A stretch of DNA of 64,000 nucleotides from Halosolutus amylolyticus (GCF_023566055.1 NZ_JALIQP010000002.1:310001-374000); one strand, 5' to 3'. Counted from the first letter of the stretch, positions 24,724-34,801 are shown. Notes: generated from the letters alone by a model not told the origin. Numbers and translations: made by a program.

Positions 24724-25275
24724 TCACATGAAGCCGCGATCGACCTCGTCGGTCTCGATGAGGTCCTCGAGTTCCGCGTCCAGCAGTTCGTCGGCCTCCT
24801 CGAACCGATCGGCAAGGTTGTCGAGTTCGTCCGGTCGATCGTACTGGTCGTACTCCATCGGACCGAACGCGGGGCTCTCGAGGGCTTCCATCACGTCGTC
24901 GAAGAGGTCCTGGGGGCGGGTCGGGGCGTCGGAGTGCGTCTCGAGGACAGTCTCGAGTCGCTTCGAGACGGTCTCGGCGTGGTCCTCGTCCTCGGGAGGC
25001 GACTGGACGGCGAACCGTCCGCCGGACTCCTCCCGGGGCATGAACGCCCCGATCTCGTCGTCGAGTTTCCGGGCGACTTGCGTGCCGACGCCGCGAACCT
25101 CGAAGGGGTTCTTCGCGTAGGTCTTCAGGAAGAAGACCCCGGCGCGGGGATGCGCGAGGTACATGTCTTCGCCGACGCCGCCGGCCCGGTCACCGGCGAC
25201 GGCCCGCCAGTCCTCGGGGTCTCCGTCCCGCTCGGTGACGTCTTCGAGGATGTCCTGCCACTCGCGAATCCGCAT
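24724..25275 (-). CDS. Conserved haloarchaeal protein of unknown function
   Basis: 183 residues from the ATG at 25275. The N-terminal 80 residues are compact (REWQDILEDVTERDGDPEDW, MYLAHPRAGVFFLKTYAKNP). A long acidic helical C-terminus follows (PDELDNLADRFEEADELLDA), rich in Asp and Glu and possibly coiled. There are no membrane segments or metal motifs. TATA-like ACGTTCTTTCC is about 27 nt upstream of the chosen start. Confidence 0.6.
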   Translation of the reverse strand: MRIREWQDILEDVTERDGDPEDWRAVAGDRAGGVGEDMYLAHPRAGVFFLKTYAKNPFEVRGVGTQVARKLDDEIGAFMPREESGGRFAVQSPPEDEDHAETVSKRLETVLETHSDAPTRPQDLFDDVMEALESPAFGPMEYDQYDRPDELDNLADRFEEADELLDAELEDLIETDEVDRGFM

Positions 25276-25401
25276 AGGAGGTCGTTGTAACGCGGACGGA
25301 AAGAACGTATCGGTTGGAACGAACGGACCGGAACGGTACGAGAGTCCGATCACGCTGGGACCGTTTCGATGCTACCGCCCAGATGGCCGTGAGCCCCGTT
25401 C

Positions 25402-28400
25402 TCAGTCACCTTCGACGGTGATGACGCCACCGTCCATCTGGATCGCGTAGCGGTAGTCCTCGTCCGTCTCCGCGTCCGGCGGTCGGATGGTCGGCGCGTC
25501 TCCGTCCCCGTCGCCGTTACCCTCGGACTCCGTGGGTTCGATCTCGAACAGGACGACCACGTCGTTGTACGACGGAACGTCGTCCTCGTGATCGAGCCCA
25601 CACTGCCAGCCCCACGATTTGGGGTCGTACTGGTTCCGGTTACAGCCCTCGTAGGCATGGCCGGCGAGTTCGAAGACGAACATCCGTTCGGTCGGCTGGA
25701 GGTCCAGTTCGTACTCCGTCTCGCCCGTCTCGGAGTTCCGGAGATAGGGCCCGAGCATGTCCTGGAGCGTCCGCTGACCTTCGATCGGCTGAATCGGCGG
25801 CACGGGGTCGCCGTCTTCGAGCGCGCGAACGCGGTGGAACTGCTCGTCGTCGTAGGCCTCTTCCTCGAGGAGTTCGATCGCGTTGACGTTCTCCTGGAAG
25901 TTCCCGCCGGCTCCCTCCCCGCAGCCGAGTTCGAAGATCGGATCGTTCTCGTAGGGCGTTCCCTCGGGCGTGCGACTCGTCCCGGCGAAGCTACTCCTGG
26001 AGCAGGCCTGCTCGCGGTAGGACACCTCGACGGTGAACGTCGTGTTCGCAGGGAGGTCCTCGAACTCGTACGTGTTGGGATAGTCGACGGCGGGGTGGTT
26101 CATGTCGTTCTCCCACCGAGGTTGCATGTTGCGATCGCTTTCCGCCTCGAGGTCGGTGTCGGGTGTCATTGGCTCCGTGATCTGCGCCCCGTCCTCCTGC
26201 TCGAAGATCATCGTGGCCTCGATCGGCGACTGGCGCATGACGTTCGCACCCTCCTGGATCCGCGTTCGCTTGAGCGTCAGGTCGTACTCGAACGGCTCCG
26301 ACCCGGAACTGGAAACGCGAATCGTGTGTGTGCCGAGCGCGTTTCCGTCGTAGGTGAGCGTGTTCGTTCCCGTCGCCTCGTCGATCGCGATCACCCGTCC
26401 CTGCGGATCGAGGACTTCGACGACGTAATCGGTGTCCGCGGCGCTCGTCTCGAGTACCACGGTGTCGTACTGGGTTCCCTCATACTCGACTTCCTCGTAG
26501 GTGTACTCGGAGCGAGAGGTCTCGACCTCGACGTCGTATTCCGTCTCGGAATCGGTCTCGATCTCGAGCGAGTACGATCCCGTTTCGGGAAGTTCCGCGA
26601 CGATCGGTTCGGTATCCGACCCGGTTTCACTGAGGCCGTGTCCCGACAGTGTGACGTCTGTATCAACGCCTTCGTCGGTTTCGACGTTGACCGTCACCTC
26701 GTCACCCGCCAGCCCGTGTAACTCCTGATCATCCGAACACGAAGTGTACCAACCACACCCGAACCAGCCGCCACCGCCGGTGACGCTACTGGCCGCCTGC
26801 GTGAAGCCGCCGGCATGATCGTCGGCACCGCTCGAGGCCGTCTGCCAGAACCCGATCGAGTCGAGGTCGTCGTCCGGGTTCTCGACGGTCGTAAGTTCTC
26901 GATCGACGGGGAAAGAGCCGACTCGCGCGGGCGGCGTCGCGAAGTCCGAATCGAGGAACGTAACCGTCGCGTCGAAGTCCTGGTGGCTGGTCGCGGTGCC
27001 GTCTTCGGTGGTGATGTTCGCGTCTCGTGGGGCGAGATCTTCGTCGAAACTGACGCGGTTGTGCGCACCCGTACCCCGTACTTCGACGTCTCCGACGAGG
27101 CCACCGTAGACCTCGATGCCGTTCCCATTGATGTCGATGCTCGTCCCGGGCGTGTACAGAACGCCGGTGAACGTCTCGCCCTCGATCGACGACTCGTCGC
27201 TCGCGAGCGTGTGGAACCAGTGCTGGGGTGCCCGATCGCCTGCCACCGTGACGCTTCCCTCGTCGCCGATCGTAATCCGGTCGGTCGTGATCCAGTGGGC
27301 CTCGTAGCCGGAGTCGACGCCCTCGACCGTCACGTCGCCGTCGATCGTCAGTTCGTCGTCGACCACGACGACGACGTGACCGTCCGAAACGTCCAGGGTC
27401 AGGTCGCCGGAGACCGTTCCCGAATCGAGATAGTAGACGCCGTCGTCGAGTTCGGTCGTCCCGCCGTCGACGTCGGGTTCTTCGATCGCCGGTGACGTAT
27501 CGTGTGCACTTCGGACGCCGGAAACGATCTCCGAAAGTGTCGCCGTCATGTCGTCGGGTTCGTGGTACCCGTCCCACCCCTCGGTGGGTGGTGGGCCGGT
27601 TACCTCCGTATGCCCGCTGCGTATATCGACGGTGCCGCCCGCAAACACGGTCCCGTCAACGGTCGTACCGGCTTGCAGGTCCACGTCACCGGAGGCCATT
27701 ATCGTCCCGTTCGTTCGCGCAGATTGATCGTACGGGCCCGTGCTGGAATCGTAACTATCGACGTACACCTGCTGGAGTTTCATCGATTCGGCGGAACTGT
27801 ACACACCGGCCGGCGGATCGATCGTTCCCTCGTCGAGCAGCTGCACGATCCAGTTCGGATCCGTGTGATCGGTCTTCTCGATCGTCCCGAGCGGCACGTT
27901 CGTCGCTTTGACTGTCCGATCGTCCGGGTCGTGATCGACGGTACTGGGACCGCCGAGTTCGCTCTGCAGGAACCGATACCACGCGTCGTGGTACGGACTG
28001 TCCTCGATCTCGATCGTGAGCGTCTCGACGCGTTCGTCCTCGTCCAGCCCCTCGAGGAGTTCCTGTTTGGTACCCCGGTTCGCGTAGGAAACGGACATAT
28101 CGCCGGACTCCGTCCCGTCCACGGACTCGATCTCGAACGGCGGCAGTTCGATCGTCCAGATCTCTTCGCCGGTTTCGACCGGCGTCTTCGTGTGCGAGAT
28201 CTGGGGTTCGCTTACCAGCCGGGACCCGCTGTCGGTTTGACGCCAGATGCCACCGGCCTGGTACGCGTGTGTCGTTCCGCCCTCCGATTTGTGCATCGAA
28301 CCCATATCCATCGATTTCGTCGATTTCCCGTTGATCGTGAGCGTGATCGTTCCCTCCGTGACGACCTCGACGTCTTCGACCGTCGTCTGCCCGCCTAACT

Positions 28401-28629
28401 GCGCCGTTTCGATATCGTTCCGGAGCTGTTGCATCTCCTGTTCCAGCTGTTCGTTCGTCGACTGCTGTTCGACGGCGTCGAGCGCGATCGATCCCGTGAG
28501 GAACACCAGTGCCGCACCGAGAAAGACCATCCCGAACAGCAGTACCAGCCCGACCTGCGGGCTGGCGGCACGAGCGCCCGGACTCTCGGTGTGGTCTCCC
28601 CCGAGACCGGGGATACGGCGACTCGTCAT
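25402..28629 (-). CDS. Large surface protein with pilin-like N-terminus (DUF7289/DUF7305-type)
   Basis: 1075 residues. A short polar N-terminus precedes one hydrophobic helix (residues about 26-50, GLVLLFGMVFLGAALVFLTG) in the style of haloarchaeal pilin-like DUF7289 proteins, then a helix rich in Gln and Glu. The middle, about 300-480, has stacked Gly/Asp beta repeats (DGDVTVEG, SGDLTLDVS) like DUF7305 or polymer-forming domains. The rest is beta-rich, Thr-rich and acidic, with a cysteine cluster FGCGWYTSC. Probably exported and membrane- or pilus-associated. The partner and function are unknown. Confidence 0.7.
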   Translation of the reverse strand: MTSRRIPGLGGDHTESPGARAASPQVGLVLLFGMVFLGAALVFLTGSIALDAVEQQSTNEQLEQEMQQLRNDIETAQLGGQTTVEDVEVVTEGTITLTINGKSTKSMDMGSMHKSEGGTTHAYQAGGIWRQTDSGSRLVSEPQISHTKTPVETGEEIWTIELPPFEIESVDGTESGDMSVSYANRGTKQELLEGLDEDERVETLTIEIEDSPYHDAWYRFLQSELGGPSTVDHDPDDRTVKATNVPLGTIEKTDHTDPNWIVQLLDEGTIDPPAGVYSSAESMKLQQVYVDSYDSSTGPYDQSARTNGTIMASGDVDLQAGTTVDGTVFAGGTVDIRSGHTEVTGPPPTEGWDGYHEPDDMTATLSEIVSGVRSAHDTSPAIEEPDVDGGTTELDDGVYYLDSGTVSGDLTLDVSDGHVVVVVDDELTIDGDVTVEGVDSGYEAHWITTDRITIGDEGSVTVAGDRAPQHWFHTLASDESSIEGETFTGVLYTPGTSIDINGNGIEVYGGLVGDVEVRGTGAHNRVSFDEDLAPRDANITTEDGTATSHQDFDATVTFLDSDFATPPARVGSFPVDRELTTVENPDDDLDSIGFWQTASSGADDHAGGFTQAASSVTGGGGWFGCGWYTSCSDDQELHGLAGDEVTVNVETDEGVDTDVTLSGHGLSETGSDTEPIVAELPETGSYSLEIETDSETEYDVEVETSRSEYTYEEVEYEGTQYDTVVLETSAADTDYVVEVLDPQGRVIAIDEATGTNTLTYDGNALGTHTIRVSSSGSEPFEYDLTLKRTRIQEGANVMRQSPIEATMIFEQEDGAQITEPMTPDTDLEAESDRNMQPRWENDMNHPAVDYPNTYEFEDLPANTTFTVEVSYREQACSRSSFAGTSRTPEGTPYENDPIFELGCGEGAGGNFQENVNAIELLEEEAYDDEQFHRVRALEDGDPVPPIQPIEGQRTLQDMLGPYLRNSETGETEYELDLQPTERMFVFELAGHAYEGCNRNQYDPKSWGWQCGLDHEDDVPSYNDVVVLFEIEPTESEGNGDGDGDAPTIRPPDAETDEDYRYAIQMDGGVITVEGD

Positions 28630-28889
28630 TCGATACTCGACCCCCTCCGGATCCGAAATCGCCGGATACGGATGACTTCGAGCCTACGACTAACGACCCC
28701 CCACTAGGCACCCATCATTATGATCCTACTTGGAATATGTGAAATATAAATTGTTTCTTCGGATGTAATTTCACATATACAAACACTAAATGAAACGGTA
28801 TTGTAATTTATGATGGTATGAGGTTCAGAAAATCGATCCAAAAGGAATATAATATCGGCATCAGGAGATAGTTCAACTGACGATTTCCT
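28630..28889. promoter_or_regulatory. AT-rich divergent intergenic region with an 11-bp inverted repeat
   Basis: 260 bp between the surface protein and a small membrane protein, much more AT-rich than its neighbours. Perfect inverted arms ATATGTGAAAT (28735-28745) and ATTTCACATAT (28768-28778) are separated by 22 bp. A plus-strand TATA-like AATATAAT is at 28847. The arms could be an operator or a long hairpin in the surface-protein leader. No ORF of note is present. Confidence 0.5.
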
Positions 28890-29141
28890 ATGGATCTCGG
28901 TCCAATACCCACTCTCGTCGAACTGTTTCGTGCCGATCCGACGACGAGTTCGCTGCTCCTGTTCGGTCCGCTGTCACTGGCTGCCGGCCAACTGCTCAAC
29001 AGTTACGTAAACGGCGTCTCGCCGATCGTCGCCATCGCCTTCGCCGTCGCGATGGTGGCGTTCGCCGTCGTCGCTACCGGGCATCACGCTGCCGAGCACC
29101 ACCGTCGAACGCTCGAGTCCGAGTTCGGGCCCGCGAACTGA
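28890..29141 (+). CDS. Small membrane protein
   Basis: 83 residues, with two hydrophobic segments (LLLFGPLSLAAGQLL and AIAFAVAMVAFAVVATG) and a His-rich C-terminal stretch (GHHAAEHHRRTLE) that could bind metal or lie at the membrane interface. TATA-like AATATAAT is about 40 nt upstream. No family recognised. It converges on the SPW gene, with a 10-bp gap. Confidence 0.5.
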   Translation: MDLGPIPTLVELFRADPTTSSLLLFGPLSLAAGQLLNSYVNGVSPIVAIAFAVAMVAFAVVATGHHAAEHHRRTLESEFGPAN

Positions 29142-29151
29142 CCAGTCCGTA

Positions 29152-29697
29152 TCAGGGTGCCCCCGGTTCGGGTTCGGTCGCGACCGTTCGGGCCTCGCGT
29201 GCCTCGTAGGCGTTGTAGCCGGCCAGTCCCGCGATCAGCAGCCCGGTAACCAGCGTACTCCAGAACGCGCCAGTACCCATCCCGAGCAGTGCCGGTGCGA
29301 TGATCAACCAGATTCCAAGCAGCGCGACCAGCGCGGCACCGCCGACGCTCAGCGGCACGTCGTTGGTGAGCCGGTAGTAGTTGTAGCCGGCGGCGATGAA
29401 GACGACGGCGCCGACGAGGAGGTTGTTCCAGAGCGTCGCCGCCGCCACGTCGTAGATGAGTACCGACACGGCGACCCACGCGCCGAGGACGGCCACGATC
29501 AGGCTGACCAGCGACGTTTTGCGCCGCCGCTCTTCGGACGCGATCCGCGTCGACTCGTCGCGGTGATCGCGTCCCGGGTCGTCGCGATCGCCGACGCCAG
29601 TACCGGAGTCGACGTCGGCCCCCGTTTTCGTCGTCCGGTCGTCGGTCGCGTCGGTGGGCGAATCCGTCCGTCGATCGTCGCGATTCGAGTCACTCAT
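29152..29697 (-). CDS. SPW repeat membrane protein
   Basis: 181 residues. The N-terminal 65 residues are Asp/Arg/Thr-rich and probably disordered. Four membrane helices in two tandem SPW-type pairs follow: LIVAVLGAWVAVSVLIYDV with LWNNLLVGAVVFIAAGYNYY, then ALVALLGIWLIIAPALLG with FWSTLVTGLLIAGLAGYNAY. The W-N-N/W-S-T followed by a G-YNxY ending is the family hallmark. The function of SPW proteins is unknown. Confidence 0.8.
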   Translation of the reverse strand: MSDSNRDDRRTDSPTDATDDRTTKTGADVDSGTGVGDRDDPGRDHRDESTRIASEERRRKTSLVSLIVAVLGAWVAVSVLIYDVAAATLWNNLLVGAVVFIAAGYNYYRLTNDVPLSVGGAALVALLGIWLIIAPALLGMGTGAFWSTLVTGLLIAGLAGYNAYEAREARTVATEPEPGAP

Positions 29698-29861
29698 GCA
29701 GCGGGCGCTACGCCGCGTGCGCTGAAAAGCCGTATCGACCGTTCCATCGGCGGTGGCCGTTCCGGCCGGGGTAATCCGGGATTACGATGGGGTGATCGCA
29801 CCGGCCCCTGACCCGTCGACGACCGATAGCGTTTTTGACTGCTCGCCCGTGACGAGTAGCC

Positions 29862-32582
29862 GTGCACGTACGCGGAACCGTCGCGGGCGAGGTCGAGGTT
29901 CGATCGGTGTCGACCCAGTACGGCGAGAGCGACCTCGCCGAAGTCCCGCTAGTCGTAGCGGACGACGCTACGGGGACCGGTCGAGCGGCGACACGGGCCC
30001 CGCCCGGCGGCGGCCACGATCCCACGACGGTCACCCTCTGGAACAAGTGGACCGAGTCAGCGGAGTTGCTCGAACCGGGAATGGAACTCCTGGTGACCGA
30101 CGCCAAAGAAGAGGAGTACCGGGGCGAGACCCAGTACGCGACGACGGGGGACTCCTACGTCGTCGTCGAGCCCAGTTTCCTCGTCAACGTGACGGCGATC
30201 CGGAACTGGGTCGAGTGTCCCCGCCTCTACTACCTGAACAAGCTGTCGGGAGTGCCGCTGAACTACCCCGTCGTGAAAGGGACGATCGTCCACGAGGTGT
30301 TCGGCGACCTGCTCCGCGGTCGGGACCTCGAGGAGTCGATCGACGCCCGCGTCGAGGAACACGGCCTCGATCTGGGCCTGCTGGGCGAACCGGCGGACGC
30401 CGTCGCCGAGGAGGTCCGCGAGAACGCCAGAGCGATCGAAGGATGGCTCGAGCAGGGCCGATTGACGGAAGAAGACAGTTGGCGGTCCGAACAGTTGCTT
30501 ATCAGCGAGACGTTCGGCATACGGGGCCGAGCCGACGCCATCCGGCGCGGCGCACCCGTCGAACTCAAGACGGGGAAGAACCTGAAGAAAGACCCCCGAT
30601 TCAAGGACAAGGTGCAGGCCGCCTGTTACGCGCTCCTGCTCGAAGAACACGGCGGGGACGTCGACACCGGCACGTTGCTGTACACGAAGAACTCCGTGCT
30701 CGATCGCAACGAGGAGACGGGCGACCTCACCCCGGCCAAGGAGTTCTCGATGGGCGACGGCCTCCTGAAGTTCGTCGTCCGCCTGCGAAACGAGATCGCG
30801 GCGATGGAGATCGCGGGCGACGTCCCGACCGGCTACGAAGGCGACGCGAAGTGCGAGTACTGTTTCGAACAGGACACCTGCATGGTCGTCTCGGGCCGAC
30901 TCGACCAGGAGTCGAAGGCCGGGGGGATCGGACAGCCCCTGCCCGCGGAGGAGCGCGACTACTTCGATCGGTTCTACCGGGCGATCGAGGAGGAGCGCCG
31001 CGAGGTCCACCACGAGTACGCCAAACTCTGGGAGCAAGACGCCCAGGAGCGGGCCGACGACGATCGCGCGCTGATCGACCTCCGGTTCGAGGCGAAGCGC
31101 GAACTCGACGGCGGTCGCTGGGAACTCCGGGCTCGCCGGGAGGGCGGTGCGACCTCGAAGCTTCGCGAGGGCGACCTCGTGCTGGCCAGCGACGGCCACC
31201 CGGTCCGGGGCCAGTCGGAACTGGCCCGCATCGAACGGCTGGAGGAGGACGAGGTCGTCCTGACAGCCGACGAAGCCGTCGAAGTCACGCGCCTCGACGT
31301 CTACCCCTCCGAACTGACGACCGATCGGCTCCTCGTCGCACTCCACGACTGCCTGCTGAAGGGCGACGATCGGCGCAAGGACATCCTGTTCGGGAGAGCA
31401 GATCCCGAGTTCGGACCGATCGAGGAGACGTTCATCGACAACAACGACGCGCAGAACGAGGCCGTGACCAAGGCGGTGGGCGCTCGTGACTGCGCGCTGA
31501 TCCACGGCCCGCCGGGTACCGGGAAGACCTACACGATCGCTCGCGCCATCCGTGCGATGGTCGAGCGCGGCGAACGCGTCCTGCTGTCGGCGTTTACGAA
31601 CCGCGCGGTCGACAACGCGCTGGAAGCGCTGCTCGACCAACTCGATAGCGTCGTCGACGAAGAGCGGATCGTCCGCGTCGGCTCCGAGAGCGGCGTTCGC
31701 GACGACATGGAACCCTACCGGCTCGAGCAGGCGGGCGATCCGGAAGACCGCGTCGCGAAACTGCAGGACGCGCAGGTCGTCGCCGCGACCACCGCCACCT
31801 GCGGCTCGCGGGTGATGAAAGAACAGGCCTTCGACGTCGCGCTGGTCGACGAGGCCGGCCAGTTGACCGAACCGGGGACCTACGCGGCGATCAACCTCGC
31901 CGATCGGTTCGTGCTCGTCGGCGACCACGAGCAGTTGCCGCCGGTCGTGCGGGCCGAGAACGACCTCACGGAGTCGCTGTTCGAGCGACTGGTCGACCTG
32001 CATCCCGATGCCAGCGTGATGCTCGATCGGCAGTACCGGATGAACCAGCGCATCCAGGCGTTCGCGTCGACGGAGTTCTACGACGGGGAACTCCGGCCGG
32101 CCGAACCCGAGGTGGCCGCGCGGACGCTGGACGACCTCGCGTGTGTCTCCCGCGAGGACCTTCCCGCCGAACTGCAAGATCCCGTCACGTTCGTCGAGGT
32201 CGGGGGCGACCGCAGCCAGTACACCGACAGCGAGGAGGCGGCCCGCATCGCCGACCTGATCGAGCGATACGAGGCGGCCGGCCTCGATCGATCGTCGATC
32301 GGCGTCATCGCGCCCTTCCGGGCGCAGGTATCGGAGATTTCGAGCCACGTGCCCGCGGACGTCGCCGTCGACACCGTCGATCGGTTCCAGGGATCGAGCC
32401 AGGAGGTGATCGTCGTCTCCTTCACGGCGACGGGACGGCTCGAAGGTCCGATCTTCGAGGACTACCGGCGGATCAACGTCGCGCTCACCCGACCCAAGCG
32501 CGCGCTGGTACTCGTCGGCGACTCGCAGGCGCTCGCGACCGATCCCGTCTACGAGCGGATGCTCGAGTGGGCCAGGCGGTGA
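29862..32582 (+). CDS. Dna2-type nuclease-helicase (Cas4-like nuclease fused to SF1B helicase)
   Basis: 906 residues from GTG 29862, with TATA-like AGCGTTTTTGAC 27 nt upstream. The N-terminus resembles an OB-like domain. A Cas4/RecB-type nuclease follows, with Cys119 (VECPRL) and a second cysteine cluster CEYCFEQDTC at about 331-340 forming a likely 4Fe-4S site, and the catalytic GRADAI...VELKTGK. The SF1 helicase has Walker A GPPGTGKT near 548, DEAG near 662, GDHEQLPPV, DRQYRMN and the C-terminal VDRFQGSSQEVI. Probable role in flap processing and end resection during replication or repair. Confidence 0.92.
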   Translation: MHVRGTVAGEVEVRSVSTQYGESDLAEVPLVVADDATGTGRAATRAPPGGGHDPTTVTLWNKWTESAELLEPGMELLVTDAKEEEYRGETQYATTGDSYVVVEPSFLVNVTAIRNWVECPRLYYLNKLSGVPLNYPVVKGTIVHEVFGDLLRGRDLEESIDARVEEHGLDLGLLGEPADAVAEEVRENARAIEGWLEQGRLTEEDSWRSEQLLISETFGIRGRADAIRRGAPVELKTGKNLKKDPRFKDKVQAACYALLLEEHGGDVDTGTLLYTKNSVLDRNEETGDLTPAKEFSMGDGLLKFVVRLRNEIAAMEIAGDVPTGYEGDAKCEYCFEQDTCMVVSGRLDQESKAGGIGQPLPAEERDYFDRFYRAIEEERREVHHEYAKLWEQDAQERADDDRALIDLRFEAKRELDGGRWELRARREGGATSKLREGDLVLASDGHPVRGQSELARIERLEEDEVVLTADEAVEVTRLDVYPSELTTDRLLVALHDCLLKGDDRRKDILFGRADPEFGPIEETFIDNNDAQNEAVTKAVGARDCALIHGPPGTGKTYTIARAIRAMVERGERVLLSAFTNRAVDNALEALLDQLDSVVDEERIVRVGSESGVRDDMEPYRLEQAGDPEDRVAKLQDAQVVAATTATCGSRVMKEQAFDVALVDEAGQLTEPGTYAAINLADRFVLVGDHEQLPPVVRAENDLTESLFERLVDLHPDASVMLDRQYRMNQRIQAFASTEFYDGELRPAEPEVAARTLDDLACVSREDLPAELQDPVTFVEVGGDRSQYTDSEEAARIADLIERYEAAGLDRSSIGVIAPFRAQVSEISSHVPADVAVDTVDRFQGSSQEVIVVSFTATGRLEGPIFEDYRRINVALTRPKRALVLVGDSQALATDPVYERMLEWARR

Positions 32583-32669
32583 GCGACGGCGAGCGCGTCG
32601 CGATCGGAGCACCGGCGGACGCCGATCGATCGATACGTTTTCGTTCCGGGCGTTGAACGTTCGGACGGA

Positions 32670-33524
32670 ATGCGACTCGAGGAAGCGAGCGCCGCGATCA
32701 GGGAGGCGTTTCCCGAGGCGTGGGTCGACCTGGCCGTCGCCATCACGGAGTTCGGCGGCGCGGCGGTACTGATGATCGTCCTCGCCGTGCTGTACTGGCT
32801 CACGCGCCGTCGCGAGGCGGCGCTCGTCGTCAGTTACGCGGTCGCCGGCGTCGGCTTCATCCTCGTTCTCAAGACGCTCATCGGACTCCCGCGACCGCCG
32901 GAAGACGTCTACCTGATCGCCTACGACGGCGACCCGTACGGCTTTCCCAGCGGCCACGCGTTCGCGGCATCGCTCGTCTACGGGGGCCTGTTACTCGCCT
33001 TCGATCGGTACCGGGACCCCGTCGCAATCGCCGCCACGGGGGTCGTGATCGCACTCGTTTCGCTCTCGCGGGTCGTCCTCGGCCTCCACTATCTGGGCGA
33101 CGTGATCGTCGGCGCGCTGGTCGGTCTTGGCTTCCTGCTCGCGGTCCACGCGGTCGTCGACGGCGAACCGCGCCGAGGGTTCGCACTCGGTGCCGTCCTC
33201 GGGGTTCCGGCCGTTCTCGTCACCGGCGGTGACCCCGACGCCCTGGTCGCGCTCGGCGGGAGTCTGGGCGGCGTACTGGCCTCGACGCGCCTCGGGTCGC
33301 TTCCCGACCTTCGATCGCGCCTGGAGGGCGGCGTCCTCGTTGCCGTCGGGGGAACGGCCATCGGCGCCGGCGTCGCCCTCGAATCGATCGTCGGATCGCT
33401 CCTTTCGAACCTCCTCGCCCCCGCGGCGATCGTCGCCGTCAACGCCGCCCTCTTCGTCGCCATCCTGTTGGCCCCCGCCGCGGTCGGCCGCCTCGCGATC
33501 GGCCCCCTCGACGCCTCGCGCTGA
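32670..33524 (+). CDS. PAP2-family membrane phosphatase
   Basis: 284 residues. The phosphatase motifs are KTLIGLPRP (motif 1), PSGHA (motif 2) and SRVVLGLHYLGDV (motif 3, catalytic His), placed on about six N-terminal membrane helices. The C-terminal 110 residues add further hydrophobic helices beyond the core. Likely dephosphorylates a lipid phosphate such as a polyprenyl or archaeal phosphatidate analogue at the outer face of the membrane. The substrate is inferred from the family. TATA-like GATACGTTTTC upstream. Confidence 0.85.
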   Translation: MRLEEASAAIREAFPEAWVDLAVAITEFGGAAVLMIVLAVLYWLTRRREAALVVSYAVAGVGFILVLKTLIGLPRPPEDVYLIAYDGDPYGFPSGHAFAASLVYGGLLLAFDRYRDPVAIAATGVVIALVSLSRVVLGLHYLGDVIVGALVGLGFLLAVHAVVDGEPRRGFALGAVLGVPAVLVTGGDPDALVALGGSLGGVLASTRLGSLPDLRSRLEGGVLVAVGGTAIGAGVALESIVGSLLSNLLAPAAIVAVNAALFVAILLAPAAVGRLAIGPLDASR

Positions 33525-33568
33525 TCGGCGAGAGCGGGACTTTTTCCACTGGCCGACGAAGTCCGCCC

Positions 33569-34801
33569 ATGGAACTCCCGCTGGGCGACGGGACGATCGA
33601 GCCACGCCTCGATCACTGTGACGTGACGATCGCCGACCCCCCGGGCGGCGAGACCGTCGACGTTCGGACGGCCGCCGAGCGCGCACTCGACGATCCGCTC
33701 GGCCCGTCGCTCGCCGATCGCGTCGACCCGGCCGACGAGGTCGCGATCGTCGTCACCGACGTCACCCGTACCGCGCCGGACGACGTGTTGCTGGACGTCT
33801 TGCTCGATCGGCTCGCGGACGCCGGAATCGGTCGCGAGCAAGTGACGGTCGTGATCGGACTCGGACTCCATCGTCCGATGACTGACGAGGAGATCGAGGC
33901 GATGCTCGGCCCACACGCCGATCTGGCGGTCAATCACGACCCCGAGTCGGTCGTACAGGTAGGAACGGTCGGCGAGGACGACGTTCCGGTCGAGATCGGC
34001 GCCCCCGTCGCGAACGCCGACGCGGTGCTCTCGACGGGCGTCGTCGAACCCCACCAGTACGCCGGCTTCAGCGGCGGCGCGAAGACGGTCGCGATCGGTG
34101 CAGGGAGCGAGTCGCTGATCAGGTACACGCACGGCCCCGAGATGCTGGCCCGCGACGGCGTTCGACTCGGCCGCGTCGAGGGGAACCCGTTCCGCGAGAC
34201 GATCGACGCGGCGGGGGACCTGCTGGGTCTCGACTTCTCGCTCAACCTCACCCACGGCCCCGCAGGTGTGCTCGGCGTCCGGGCCGGTGAGGGGCGGCGG
34301 ATCGTGCGCGAACTCGCATCGATCGCCCGCGAGGCGCTCTCGGTCCCGATCGATCGCGACTTCGACGCCGTCGTCTGCGGCGTCGGCGCGCCGAAGGACG
34401 CGAACCTCTACCAGGCGACGCGGGGGGCGACGTACGTCGCGCTGGGCGATCGGAACCCGCTTCGCGAAAGTGGACGACTCGTCGTCCCCGCCGCGCTCCC
34501 CGAAGGGGCCGGTGTCGGGATGGGAGAGCAACGGTTCTACCGGCGACTGCGCGAGGCCGACGACGCCGAGTCGCTCTACGAGACGATGCGCGAGGGGTAC
34601 GAACCCGGCGCCCAGCGCGCGTTCGTCGTGGCTCGCGTGCTCCGCGATCACGACTGCTACGTCACGAACAGCGACGCGCCGGCGGTCGTCGAAGAGTGTC
34701 TCATGCACGCTGAAGACGACGTGGCGGACGCGATCGACCCCGGGAGCGAGGTGCTCGTCGTTCCCGACGCGCTGAACACGTTGCTCGTCGACGCGACCTG
34801 A
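33569..34801 (+). CDS. larA: LarA-type nickel-pincer racemase (DUF2088)
   Basis: 410 residues. The catalytic set of lactate racemase is conserved: His101 in GLGLHRP, His162 and Lys172 in EPHQYAGFSGGAKTV, and His188 in RYTHGPEML. This spacing fits His108, His174, Lys184 and His200 of the Lactobacillus enzyme. The enzyme needs the nickel-pincer nucleotide made by LarB, LarC and LarE, none of which is encoded here. LarA homologues can racemise or epimerise various 2-hydroxyacids, so lactate is only one candidate. TATA-like ACTTTTTCC is 27 nt upstream. Confidence 0.85.
   Translation: MELPLGDGTIEPRLDHCDVTIADPPGGETVDVRTAAERALDDPLGPSLADRVDPADEVAIVVTDVTRTAPDDVLLDVLLDRLADAGIGREQVTVVIGLGLHRPMTDEEIEAMLGPHADLAVNHDPESVVQVGTVGEDDVPVEIGAPVANADAVLSTGVVEPHQYAGFSGGAKTVAIGAGSESLIRYTHGPEMLARDGVRLGRVEGNPFRETIDAAGDLLGLDFSLNLTHGPAGVLGVRAGEGRRIVRELASIAREALSVPIDRDFDAVVCGVGAPKDANLYQATRGATYVALGDRNPLRESGRLVVPAALPEGAGVGMGEQRFYRRLREADDAESLYETMREGYEPGAQRAFVVARVLRDHDCYVTNSDAPAVVEECLMHAEDDVADAIDPGSEVLVVPDALNTLLVDAT

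Noticed and set aside
30057-32957. A 966-codon open frame antisense to the Dna2-type gene
   Set aside because: The plus strand encodes unmistakable helicase and nuclease motifs. The antisense frame has no recognisable protein.
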